Shown: in pieces, positions 1 through 9,420 of the stretch
Layout: each line of letters starts with the position of its first letter
How positions within the stretch are numbered: position 1 is the first letter of the stretch
Origin: Burkholderiaceae bacterium
GTDB taxonomy: Bacteria > Pseudomonadota > Gammaproteobacteria > Burkholderiales > Burkholderiaceae_C
Assembly: GCA_031276435.1 (NCBI GenBank)
Contig: JAISNB010000109.1
Span: 1 to 18,127 of the forward strand
DNA length: 18,127 bases
Reading direction: 5' to 3'
The notes under the pieces: model-generated
What the model was told of the DNA's origin: nothing
What the model saw: only the letters and a program-made list of their open reading frames with translations
Database searches by the model: none
Position numbers and translations under genes: made by a program

Positions 1-1280
1 ATCAACTGCGCTTTGTCTTGCAGCAGTTGGTAGTCGAATGCGTCGTGGTCGGTGGCGAGTACCAGGCAGTCGTGGCGGGCGATGTTTTCGGGCGTGAGGG
101 CGAGCGATTGCAGGTCGAAGTGGTAGTCGCGTTTGTGCGGAAAGACTGGCACGTGCGGGTCGCTGTACGCGATGGTCGCGCCTTTGGTTTGCAGCAGGTC
201 CATGATCTCGACGGCGGGGGATTCGCGCGTGTCGTCGATGTTTTTCTTGTAGGCCAGGCCCAGCACAAGAATGCGGCTGCCTTTGATGGCTTTGCCGCGT
301 TCGTTGAGGGCGTCGGCCACTTTGCCCGCCACCCATTCGGGCATGTGGTGGTTGATTTCGCCAGCCAGTTCGATGAAGCGCGTGTTTACACCGTATTCAC
401 GGGCCTTCCAGGTCAGGTAAAAGGGGTCGATGGGGATGCAGTGGCCGCCCAGGCCGGGGCCGGGCCAGTAGGGCACAAAGCCGAAGGGCTTGGTGGCGGC
501 GGCCCGGATGACTTCATGGATGTTGATGCCCATGCGGTCGGCCACGATTTTCATTTCGTTGACCAGTCCGATGTTGACGCAGCGGTGGATGTTTTCCAGC
601 AGTTTGGTCATTTCGGCGGCGCGGGTGCTGCTGACGGGCACCATGGTCTGGATGGCGTGCTGGTACAGCGCCAAGCCAAGCCTCTGGCAGCTTGGGGTCA
701 TACCGCCAATGACTTTGGGGATGTCCTTGGTGCCGTAGTCGGGGTTGCCCGGGTCTTCGCGCTCGGGCGAGAACACCAGGGCGCAGTTCTGGCCCGCGAT
801 CAGTCCGCGGCTTTGCAGGCGCGGGGCCAGTATTTCGTCGGTGGTGCCGGGCCAGGTGGTGCTCTCCAGGCTCATGATCTGGCCTTCGCGCATGTGGGGC
901 AGCGCGGCGTCAACCGTGTTGAGGATGAAGCTCAGGTCAGGCTCGCGGTGCGCGTCCAGCGGGGTGGGCACGCACAGGATGAGCGCGTCCACCTCGGGCG
1001 TGCGGGCAAAGTCGCTGGTGGCCTGCATGCCTTGCTGGCGCGCGGCCTGGATCAAATCGGGGGTGATGCGCTCGATGTAGCTTTGGCCCTGGTTGAGCCG
1101 CTCGACCTTGGTCTGGTCGATGTCAAAGCCGATGACCTGGATGCCGACTTCGGCAAAGCGCAGCGCCAGCGGCAGGCCCACGTAGCCCATGCCATAGATG
1201 CCGACGACGGCGGATTTGTCGGCGATGCGCCGCGCGAGCTGGGCGAGCGACGGCGATGGATGCGGCAAGCTGGATGTCAT
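1..1280 (-). CDS. wbpA: UDP-N-acetylglucosamine 6-dehydrogenase, WbpA-like (partial, 3' end off the window)
   Basis: This enzyme oxidises C6 of a UDP-sugar (for WbpA, UDP-GlcNAc to UDP-GlcNAcA) with two NAD+, in the cytoplasm, for O-antigen or capsule precursors. 426 codons are visible from an ATG at 1280. The N-terminal Rossmann fold has GMGYVG at residues 30-35. The central region carries SPEREDPGNP. The catalytic loop GPGLGGHCIPIDPFY contains the nucleophile Cys281. The C-terminal UDP-binding domain includes LVLGLAYKKNIDDTRESP. WbpA proteins are about 436 residues, so only a short C-terminal tail is missing. The order of motifs and the IPIDPFYLTWKAREYG stretch fit WbpA better than UDP-glucose dehydrogenase, but substrate is inferred. 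An AGAGAGG lies about 11 nt before the ATG. It is transcribed away from mnmA; the partner sugar genes would lie to the left, outside the window. Confidence 0.9.
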   Translation of the reverse strand, partial: MTSSLPHPSPSLAQLARRIADKSAVVGIYGMGYVGLPLALRFAEVGIQVIGFDIDQTKVERLNQGQSYIERITPDLIQAARQQGMQATSDFARTPEVDALILCVPTPLDAHREPDLSFILNTVDAALPHMREGQIMSLESTTWPGTTDEILAPRLQSRGLIAGQNCALVFSPEREDPGNPDYGTKDIPKVIGGMTPSCQRLGLALYQHAIQTMVPVSSTRAAEMTKLLENIHRCVNIGLVNEMKIVADRMGINIHEVIRAAATKPFGFVPYWPGPGLGGHCIPIDPFYLTWKAREYGVNTRFIELAGEINHHMPEWVAGKVADALNERGKAIKGSRILVLGLAYKKNIDDTRESPAVEIMDLLQTKGATIAYSDPHVPVFPHKRDYHFDLQSLALTPENIARHDCLVLATDHDAFDYQLLQDKAQL

Positions 1281-1420
1281 GTGCGATGTAACCTCTCTGG
1301 CAAACCATGCGCCCGGCCAAAACCGCGCGCTGGCAGCAACCGGAGCGCCCGCAACGGCGGTGCGCATGGCCTTGTCAGGCCAATGCCCGCACGCGCTTTG
1401 GCGGCTCCCTGTTGTTTTTG

Positions 1421-1426
1421 ATTCTA
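1421..1426 (-). promoter_or_regulatory. Candidate -10 element for wbpA
   Basis: On the minus strand the hexamer TAGAAT matches five of six bases of the sigma-70 -10 consensus. No convincing -35 was found at 16-18 bp. If used, it would give the wbpA transcript a leader of roughly 130 nt that contains an imperfect hairpin (GCAT/GGCC arms, 1364-1386). This is weak evidence from one hexamer. Confidence 0.2.
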
Positions 1427-1448
1427 GCGCCTCAATGGCCGCTTTCAT

Positions 1449-1475
1449 CCCGCGCTTGCGCGGGCGCGGTTTTTT
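1449..1475 (+). terminator. Intrinsic terminator with no gene upstream on its strand
   Basis: A perfect 7-bp inverted repeat CCCGCGC / GCGCGGG (1449-1455, 1458-1464) is followed by CGCGG and six T (1470-1475). The T run lies only on the plus-strand side, so it would stop rightward transcription. It sits in the divergent wbpA-mnmA spacer, about 100 nt before the mnmA start, where no plus-strand gene precedes it. It could end a small RNA, attenuate a long mnmA leader, or insulate mnmA. Confidence 0.6.
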
Positions 1476-1521
1476 GCTGGCGCATGCGCTGTGTGTTTTG
1501 CGCGCAAATTCGCGCCCATGG

Positions 1522-1545
1522 TTGCCACTGGCGCGCCAGTGGCAA
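1522..1545. repeat. Perfect 24-bp palindrome (operator-like)
   Basis: The half-site TTGCCACTGGCG (1522-1533) is followed directly by its exact reverse complement (1534-1545). The site ends 18 bp before the mnmA -10 hexamer, so it overlaps the expected -35 region. That placement suits a repressor or activator site; it could also be an extruding or hairpin-forming repeat. No cognate regulator was recognised. Confidence 0.7.
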
Positions 1546-1568
1546 AAAGCGGAGCGCTCGCCCATAAT
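1539..1568 (+). promoter_or_regulatory. Candidate mnmA promoter
   Basis: GTGGCA (1539-1544; 4 of 6 matches to TTGACA) is separated by 18 bp from CATAAT (1563-1568; 5 of 6 matches to TATAAT). The predicted start of transcription is within a few bases of the mnmA ATG at 1578, so the message would be leaderless or nearly so. The -35 lies inside the right arm of the 24-bp palindrome. Confidence 0.4.
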
Positions 1569-1577
1569 GGCGGCCCC

Positions 1578-2729
1578 ATGCCTGCTTTTTCCCGCCCCCT
1601 TGCGCGCCATCGCGTCGTTGTCGGCCTGTCCGGCGGCGTGGATTCGGCCGTCAGCGCCTGGTTGCTCAAACGCCAGGGGCATGAGGTGGTGGGCATCTTC
1701 ATGAAGAACTGGGAAGATGACGACGATGGCGCGTACTGCGCGGCCAACGCCGATTTCGTCGATGCCGCCGCCGTGGCCGATGTGCTGGGCATAGAGATCG
1801 AGCACGTCAATTTCGCGGCCGAGTACAAAGAGCGCGTGTTTGCCGAATTTCTGCGCGAGTACCAGGCCGGGCGCACGCCCAATCCCGATGTGTTGTGCAA
1901 TGCCGAGATCAAGTTCAAGGCCTTTCTGGAGCACGCCATGCGCCTGGGCGCCGACAAGATTGCCACCGGACATTACGCGCGCGTGCGCGGCGTGCCCGCG
2001 GCAGCCGGCGACGCAAGCGAGCGCCACGAGCTGCTCAAGGGGCTGGATCCGGCCAAGGATCAAAGCTATTTCCTGCACCGGCTCAACCAGGCGCAACTGG
2101 CCCGGGCCGTGTTTCCCGTGGGCGATCTGCGCAAGAGCGAGGTGCGCCGCATGGCCGAGGAAATCGGTTTGCCCAACGCAAAAAAGAAGGATTCGACGGG
2201 CATTTGCTTTATTGGCGAGCGGCCATTCCGGGAGTTTCTGGGCCGCTACCTGTCCAGCCAGCCGGGGCCTGTGCTGGATGAGCGCGGGCGTCAGATTGGC
2301 CAGCACATGGGCCTGAGTTTCTACACCCTGGGCCAGCGCCAGGGTTTGGGCATTGGTGGCATCAAGGACAAGGACGCGGGGCGCGGCGGCGGCAACCACG
2401 CGCCGTGGTTTGTCGCGCGCAAAGACCCGGCCAGCAACGCCTTGTATGTGGTGCAGGGGCATGACCACCCGTGGCTGCTGTCGCAAGCCCTGATGTTTGA
2501 CGATGCCAGTTGGGTGAGCGGCCAGCCACCCGCGCCCGGGCGCTGCGCGGCCAAAACGCGCTACCGGCAGGCCGATGCGCTGTGCGCGCTGGTCATGGCC
2601 GAGTCAGGCACATACCGCTTGCAATTTGACGCGCTGCAATGGGCCGTCACGCCGGGGCAAAGCGCCGTGCTCTACGACGGCGAGGTTTGCCTGGGCGGCG
2701 GGGTGATTGCGGCGGCCATCGCCACTTGA
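1578..2729 (+). CDS. mnmA: tRNA-specific 2-thiouridylase MnmA
   Basis: MnmA makes s2U34 in the wobble position of tRNA-Lys, -Glu and -Gln, using ATP and a persulfide relayed by the sulfur-transfer machinery. The 383-residue product has the PP-loop SGGVDS at residues 18-23, the MKNWEDDDD stretch, the nucleophile Cys107 in NPDVLCNAEIKF, and the second catalytic Cys210 in DSTGICFIGERPF. The C-terminal beta-barrel is complete. Spacing and length match the E. coli enzyme (Cys102 and Cys199). The ATG at 1578 is chosen because the conserved N-terminus begins there; in-frame ATGs at 1491 and 1518 would add unconserved sequence and overlap the predicted promoter. No Shine-Dalgarno is seen. It converges on corA with 58 bp between stop codons, and no clear terminator was found there. 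Confidence 0.96.
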   Translation: MPAFSRPLARHRVVVGLSGGVDSAVSAWLLKRQGHEVVGIFMKNWEDDDDGAYCAANADFVDAAAVADVLGIEIEHVNFAAEYKERVFAEFLREYQAGRTPNPDVLCNAEIKFKAFLEHAMRLGADKIATGHYARVRGVPAAAGDASERHELLKGLDPAKDQSYFLHRLNQAQLARAVFPVGDLRKSEVRRMAEEIGLPNAKKKDSTGICFIGERPFREFLGRYLSSQPGPVLDERGRQIGQHMGLSFYTLGQRQGLGIGGIKDKDAGRGGGNHAPWFVARKDPASNALYVVQGHDHPWLLSQALMFDDASWVSGQPPAPGRCAAKTRYRQADALCALVMAESGTYRLQFDALQWAVTPGQSAVLYDGEVCLGGGVIAAAIAT

Positions 2730-2787
2730 GCCGAGCCGGGCGGGCGCAAGCATCATGGCGTGTCCGCGCAGGTTTTCTGGTGGCGCT

Positions 2788-3777
2788 TTATTTGAGCCAG
2801 CCGCGGCGGCGGAAATACCACATGGGCAGCAACGCGCTGGCCACCATCAGGCCCAAGGCCCACGGATAGCCCAGGTGCCAGCCCAGCTCGGGCATGAACC
2901 TGAAGTTCATGCCGTAAATGCTGGCGATCAGCGTGGGCGGCAGCAGCGCCACGCTGGCAACGGAAAACAGCTTGATGATCCGGTTCTGGTTGATGTTGAT
3001 GAAACCCACCGTGGCGTCCATCAGGAAGTTGATCTTGTCGAACAAGAAGGTGGTGTGGCTGTCGAGCGAATCGAGGTCGCGCAGAATCTGGCGCGCCTCG
3101 TCAAACTGCTCGGCGTCGAGCATCTTGCTGCGCATCATGAAGCTGACGGCGCGGCGCGTGTCCATCACGTTGCGGCGAATGCGCCCGTTCATGTCTTCCT
3201 GGCGGGCAATGGAAGCGAGCACCTCGCTGGCCACATCGTCCGTCACGTTGTCGTCGGCCAGCACCTTCTTGCTGGCAAGCTCCAGCTCGTCGTAAATCTC
3301 TTCCAGCGTGTCGGCTGAATACTCGGTATCGGTATCGAACAGCTTGAGCAGCACGTCCTTGGCATCGGCAATCAGATCAGGCATGCGCCGCGCGCGCATG
3401 CGCAGCAGGCGAAACGCGGGCGCGGACTCGTCGTGGATGGAAAACAGCACCCCGTGCCCCACCGCCGCCGCGTTGGACAAATTGACGATGAAGGCCACGC
3501 GCACCTGGCGCGGGTCGTCCGGATCGGCCATCAAAAAGCCGCCGCGAATGTGCAACTCGCCGTTGTCCTCGGTGTAAAAGCGCGCCGATTCCTCAATGTC
3601 CTCGTCCATCGCGTCGTCCGGAATGGACAGGCCGTAATACTGCTTGATCCAGTGCTTTTCCTCTGGCGTCGGCTCTTCCAGATCCACCCAGATGGGGCGA
3701 AACCGGGAAAGCTCTTCCAGCGATTCGATTTCTTCCTGGAACAAGCGCCCGTTGGCGAGCGTGAAAACATTGAGCAT
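2788..3777 (-). CDS. corA: CorA-family magnesium/cobalt transporter
   Basis: CorA is a homopentameric inner-membrane Mg2+ channel. The 329-residue product has a large acidic and helical cytoplasmic N-terminal domain (about 1-265), then two transmembrane segments near residues 268-288 and 303-322. The signature YGMN is at 288-291, and a basic tail (FRRRGWLK) follows. The chosen ATG at 3777 is preceded by AAGGGG with 8-nt spacing; the frame stays open further upstream, but that extension overlaps the leader structures and is not CorA-like. The loop after the GMN motif (FRFMPELGW) fits the family. The leader upstream carries an attenuator-like structure described separately, so Mg2+-dependent control before translation is plausible. 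Confidence 0.95.
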   Translation of the reverse strand: MLNVFTLANGRLFQEEIESLEELSRFRPIWVDLEEPTPEEKHWIKQYYGLSIPDDAMDEDIEESARFYTEDNGELHIRGGFLMADPDDPRQVRVAFIVNLSNAAAVGHGVLFSIHDESAPAFRLLRMRARRMPDLIADAKDVLLKLFDTDTEYSADTLEEIYDELELASKKVLADDNVTDDVASEVLASIARQEDMNGRIRRNVMDTRRAVSFMMRSKMLDAEQFDEARQILRDLDSLDSHTTFLFDKINFLMDATVGFININQNRIIKLFSVASVALLPPTLIASIYGMNFRFMPELGWHLGYPWALGLMVASALLPMWYFRRRGWLK

Positions 3778-3890
3778 CGGCTGAACCCCTTGAGGTGAGA
3801 GAGCTTGCTTGCGCGGCGGCTGACGGTGGGAAAAAACGGCTGCGGCTTTCAGCCACCCTCGCGCCAGCAACCCAAGGGGACTGAAAGCTA
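3778..3890 (-). promoter_or_regulatory. corA 5' leader: attenuator with competing stems
   Basis: Read on the minus strand, GCTTTCAG (3888-3881) is exactly complementary to CTGAAAGC (3852-3845), leaving a 28-nt loop. The second arm overlaps the 5' arm of a terminator, GGCTG (3854-3850) with CAGCC (3842-3838), which is followed by G and six T (3836-3831). The two pairings cannot coexist, so this is antiterminator/terminator logic. In addition GGCTGAA (3854-3848) can pair with TTCAGCC (3785-3779) directly before the corA ATG. I do not recognise a known riboswitch class in it. The Mg2+ link is inferred only from the gene it precedes. Confidence 0.55.
3831..3854 (-). terminator. Intrinsic terminator inside the corA leader
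   Basis: A 5-bp GC-rich stem, GGCTG / CAGCC with a 7-nt loop, is followed after one base by six T on the minus strand. It lies 54-77 nt upstream of the corA ATG, so it would stop transcripts before corA. The stem is short, but the U run is good. Confidence 0.5.
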
Positions 3891-4193
3891 CCGACTCGGG
3901 GCTGTGTCCACGATGGAAGGCTTTCTGTCAATGAAGAATCAAACTTGCGAATTATCGCACTGCGACAAGGGCTTTTGAGCAGCAGCGCGAGGGGCCATAC
4001 TTGGACCCCCAGCCAGGCCAGAACTTGCGCCACACGCGCGCAAATTCCAGGCAGGGCGGATCGATGGGCAGGGACGCGCGGCAGGCTTGGCCGACTGGCT
4101 CTGCTGCGCCGAAGGCTTTTTCCAGGCCGTCCGGCGGCGCGCAGGCGCTGGCGGGCGGCGCGTTTCAACCACTTCCTCAAAGGAGAGGCTCTC
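3891..4193. other. Rest of the corA-hpf divergent spacer
   Basis: This stretch of about 300 bp contains no convincing gene. It holds a small inverted repeat TGCGA-ATTA-TCGCA (3946-3959). On the minus strand that repeat contains GATAAT (3956-3951), a possible corA -10, and a TTGACA hexamer is at 3931-3926 without a good -10 partner. On the plus strand the only clear signal is the hpf ribosome binding site AGGAGAG at 4181-4187. I found no sigma-54-type GG-N10-GC promoter. Nothing else stands out. Confidence 0.4.
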
Positions 4194-4523
4194 ATGAACT
4201 TGACGATCAGCGGACACCATCTTGAAGTCACGCCCGCGTTGCGCAGTTACGTCACTGGCAAGCTGGAGCGGATCACGCGCCATTTCGACCAAATGGTCGA
4301 TGTGACAGTGCGCCTCACGGTAGAAAACCAGAAGGAAAAGGAAAAGCGCCAAAAAGCCGAATGCAGCATCCGCGTCAAAGGCGATGACCTGTACGCGGAA
4401 AGCGCCCACTCCGACCTGTACGCCGCCGTGGACGATTTGATGGACAAGCTCGATCGCCAGGTGGTGCGGCACAAGGACAAAATCCAGTCACACGACAGGC
4501 TGGCCGCCAAGCACCTGATGTAA
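4194..4523 (+). CDS. hpf: Ribosome hibernation-promoting factor (short HPF/RaiA family)
   Basis: Short HPF proteins bind the 30S decoding channel in slow or stationary growth and help form inactive 100S dimers. The 109-residue product starts MNLTISGHHLEVTPALRSYV and continues through a beta-alpha-beta-beta-beta-alpha S30AE domain, with a charged middle (QKEKEKRQKAE) and the late helix SDLYAAVDDLMDKLDRQ. There is no C-terminal long-HPF dimerisation domain. The start is fixed by AGGAG seven to eight nt before the ATG. In many Proteobacteria hpf lies between rpoN and ptsN; here ptsN and hprK follow, but rpoN is absent upstream. Confidence 0.94.
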   Translation: MNLTISGHHLEVTPALRSYVTGKLERITRHFDQMVDVTVRLTVENQKEKEKRQKAECSIRVKGDDLYAESAHSDLYAAVDDLMDKLDRQVVRHKDKIQSHDRLAAKHLM

Positions 4524-4545
4524 CGCAGCGCGCGCGCATCCGGCA

Positions 4546-4589
4546 AAAGCCGCGCCCGGCCTCATCCGCCGCAAGCGCGGCTTTCTTGC
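4546..4589 (+). terminator. Stem-loop between hpf and ptsN
   Basis: A 9-bp perfect inverted repeat AAAGCCGCG (4546-4554) / CGCGGCTTT (4576-4584) encloses a 21-nt loop. An alternative smaller stem, GCAAG / CTTGC (4571-4575, 4585-4589), overlaps the right arm. The tail has only short T runs, so this may be a weak or factor-dependent terminator or an mRNA-stability element that sets the hpf:ptsN ratio. Confidence 0.35.
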
Positions 4590-4651
4590 GCTGGCGCGGC
4601 CCGCAAAAAGCGCCCGCCATTCAGGCGCGAGAAGAAATTCCTCAAAAGACA

Positions 4652-4679
4652 TTGCGCGGCCCTTCAGGCGATGCATAAT
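4652..4679 (+). promoter_or_regulatory. Candidate ptsN promoter
   Basis: TTGCGC (4652-4657) and CATAAT (4674-4679) are separated by 16 bp, resembling a sigma-70 promoter. Predicted initiation near 4686 supports translation from the ATG at 4701 rather than the in-frame ATG at 4671, which lies inside the spacer and -10. Confidence 0.4.
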
Positions 4680-4700
4680 TGGCCGGTTAACGCCCATGCC

Positions 4701-5183
4701 ATGAACAGACTAGCGTCCATTCTTCCCGCCATCCAGGTCCTTGTTGCCGTGGATGCGACCAGCAAAAAACGCGCCTTTGAAGAGGCTGGCCTGCTGTTTG
4801 AAAGCCTGCACGGCCTCTCGCGCGCGCTCATCACCGACAGCCTGTTCGCGCGCGAGCGGCTTGGCTCCACCGGCCTGGGCCACGGCGTTGCCATCCCGCA
4901 TGGCCGCATCAAGGGCCTGAAAGCGCCCATGGCCGCCGTCGTGCAACTGGCGCAGCCCATCGGCTTTGACGCGCCCGACGAAAAACCCGTGCGGCTGCTG
5001 ATCTTCTTGCTGGTGCCCGAAGCCGCAACGCAGCGGCACCTGGAAATCCTCTCCGAAATTGCCGAACTGCTCAGCGACGCCGCCCTGCGCGAGCAACTCA
5101 AAAACGCCGACAGCGCCGAAACCCTGCACGCACTGATTGCCAACTGGCAATCGGCGGTGGCGGCGCAGCAGCCATCGGCCTGA
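4701..5183 (+). CDS. ptsN: PtsN, nitrogen-type PTS phosphoryl acceptor (EIIA-Ntr)
   Basis: EIIA-Ntr is the output protein of the nitrogen PTS. It accepts phosphate from NPr/HPr, and its phosphorylation state controls partners such as K+ transport and sensor kinases in other bacteria. The 160-residue protein is one EIIA type-2 domain. The phosphorylated His67 lies in GLGHGVAIPHGRI. The core DEKPVRLLIFLLVPEAA and the C-terminal helix HLEILSEIAELLSD are typical. The ATG at 4701 is preferred over 4671 because of the promoter-like sequence overlapping the earlier codon and because family members start near MNRLASILP; no strong Shine-Dalgarno is seen for either. hprK follows 71 bp downstream. Confidence 0.93.
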   Translation: MNRLASILPAIQVLVAVDATSKKRAFEEAGLLFESLHGLSRALITDSLFARERLGSTGLGHGVAIPHGRIKGLKAPMAAVVQLAQPIGFDAPDEKPVRLLIFLLVPEAATQRHLEILSEIAELLSDAALREQLKNADSAETLHALIANWQSAVAAQQPSA

Positions 5184-5184
5184 G

Positions 5185-5210
5185 CGGCAGGCATGGCTGC
5201 CGTGCGTTTT
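5185..5210 (+). terminator. Hairpin directly after ptsN
   Basis: CGGCAG (5185-5190) and CTGCCG (5197-5202) form a 6-bp stem with a 6-nt loop, beginning two bases after the ptsN stop codon. It is followed by TGCG and four T. It looks like a weak intrinsic terminator that would lower read-through into hprK. Confidence 0.4.
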
Positions 5211-5254
5211 CCGCGCGCGCCATCGGCCACTCTTTTTGCAAAACCGCCGCCGCC

Positions 5255-6217
5255 ATGAAACCCTCTGCCATCAGCGCCGACACCCTGTTTGAAGAACACC
5301 GCACGCGCCTGCGTTGGGACTGGATTGCCGGATCGGGCGCGGCAGAACACCGTTTTGACGAAGCGGCCGTGCGCAAAGCCACCTCGGGCGCCGACCTGGT
5401 GGGCTACCTGAACTTTCTGCACCCCTGCCGCGTGCAAGTCATGGGCGAAAACGAAGCCGCGTACTTTGCCGATTGCTCACCCGAAAAAAGCGCCGAACGC
5501 CTGGCGCGCATCGTCACACTGGAGCCGCCCGCGCTGGTGCTGTGCGATGGGCAAGCCGCGCCGCAGCAACTGATCGCGATGTGCGAGCGGGCGCAAATCC
5601 CCATGTTCGCCACCCGGGAATCGGCGGCCCTGGTCATCGACGTGCTGCGCGCCTATCTGGCCCGGCATTTTGCCGACCGTACCACCATGCACGGCGTATT
5701 CATGGACATTCTGGGACTTGGCGTGCTGATCACCGGGGAATCGGGGCTTGGCAAAAGCGAACTGGGCCTGGAACTGATCTCGCGCGGCAACGGACTGGTG
5801 GCCGACGACGCGGTAGACCTGTTTCGCATCAACCAGACCACCATCGAAGGGCGCTGTCCCGAACTGCTGCAAAACCTGCTTGAAGTGCGCGGCATCGGCC
5901 TGCTGGACATCCGCGCCATCTTTGGCGAGGCGGCCGTGCGCCGCAACATGCGCCTGCACCTGATCGTGCACCTGGTGCGGCGCGAAATCCTGGAGCGCGA
6001 ATACGAGCGGCTGCCGTTCGAGCCGCTGGCGCAAGACGTGCTGGGCGTGCCCATCCACAAAGCCATCATCCAGGTCGAGGCCGGGCGCAACATCGCCGTA
6101 CTGGTGGAAGCGGCCGTGCGCAACCACATCCTGCAAATGCGCGGCATCGACACCTATCAGGAATTCGTCGAACGCCACCGCCGCGCCATGGCGCAAAGCG
6201 TCGCCGGGCAGGAGTAG
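5255..6217 (+). CDS. hprK: HPr kinase/phosphorylase
   Basis: HprK phosphorylates and dephosphorylates a serine of HPr. In Proteobacteria with a shortened PTS it sits beside ptsN and is thought to regulate rather than transport. The 320-residue protein has the N-terminal MurF-like domain (about 1-135), then the kinase domain with His146 in MHGVFMDILGLG. The P-loop GESGLGKS is at 161-168, the catalytic Asp pair VADDAV is at about 184-185, and the HprK signature LEVRGIGLLDIRAIFG starts near 209. The end is a normal C-terminal helix (YQEFVERHRRAM). Length equals the usual 310-325. ATG 5255 has no clear Shine-Dalgarno. No HPr or enzyme I gene is in the window. It converges on uvrA with 29 bp between stop codons. 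Confidence 0.96.
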   Translation: MKPSAISADTLFEEHRTRLRWDWIAGSGAAEHRFDEAAVRKATSGADLVGYLNFLHPCRVQVMGENEAAYFADCSPEKSAERLARIVTLEPPALVLCDGQAAPQQLIAMCERAQIPMFATRESAALVIDVLRAYLARHFADRTTMHGVFMDILGLGVLITGESGLGKSELGLELISRGNGLVADDAVDLFRINQTTIEGRCPELLQNLLEVRGIGLLDIRAIFGEAAVRRNMRLHLIVHLVRREILEREYERLPFEPLAQDVLGVPIHKAIIQVEAGRNIAVLVEAAVRNHILQMRGIDTYQEFVERHRRAMAQSVAGQE

Positions 6218-6246
6218 GGCGCAAAGCGGAGCGCAGGCAAAACCCG

Positions 6247-9324
<3,078 letters not shown>

Positions 9325-9327
9325 GCA

Positions 9328-9351
9328 CCGCCGCGCCAGGGCGCGCGGCGG
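9328..9351 (-). promoter_or_regulatory. GC-rich hairpin abutting the uvrA start
   Basis: A perfect 9-bp inverted repeat, CCGCCGCGC / GCGCGGCGG with a 6-nt loop, ends three bases before the proposed GTG start of uvrA on the minus strand. It would bury the only purine-rich segment that could serve as a ribosome binding site. It has no T tail, so it is not an ordinary terminator for the upstream protease gene. Confidence 0.5.
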
Positions 9352-9365
9352 AGGCAGCTCTTCGC

Positions 9366-9371
9366 ATTATC
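9366..9371 (-). promoter_or_regulatory. Candidate -10 for uvrA
   Basis: GATAAT on the minus strand, preceded by a T run (TTTTT), matches five of six -10 positions. No good -35 was found. If used, uvrA would have its own promoter and a leader of about 35 nt covering the hairpin. No LexA-type CTGT-N8-ACAG box was seen in 9325-9420. Confidence 0.3.
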
Positions 9372-9420
9372 AAAAATCCGGGCGCAACGCGCTGCCCGCG
9401 CTGGCCTTGGATTGCCAGCG

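Noticed and set aside
18..1421. Long plus-strand open frame opposite wbpA
   Set aside because: It is antisense to a clearly conserved dehydrogenase, has no family motif, and its openness follows from GC-rich third positions.
4081..4140. Sigma-54 promoter before hpf
   Set aside because: TGGC...TGC words occur, but none has the required GG-N10-GC spacing.
3945..4193. N-terminal extension of hpf
   Set aside because: The extension is Arg/Ala-rich and unconserved; the ATG at 4194 has a strong AGGAG.
9325..9420. SOS (LexA) box before uvrA
   Set aside because: No CTGT-N8-ACAG or close variant is present in this spacer.
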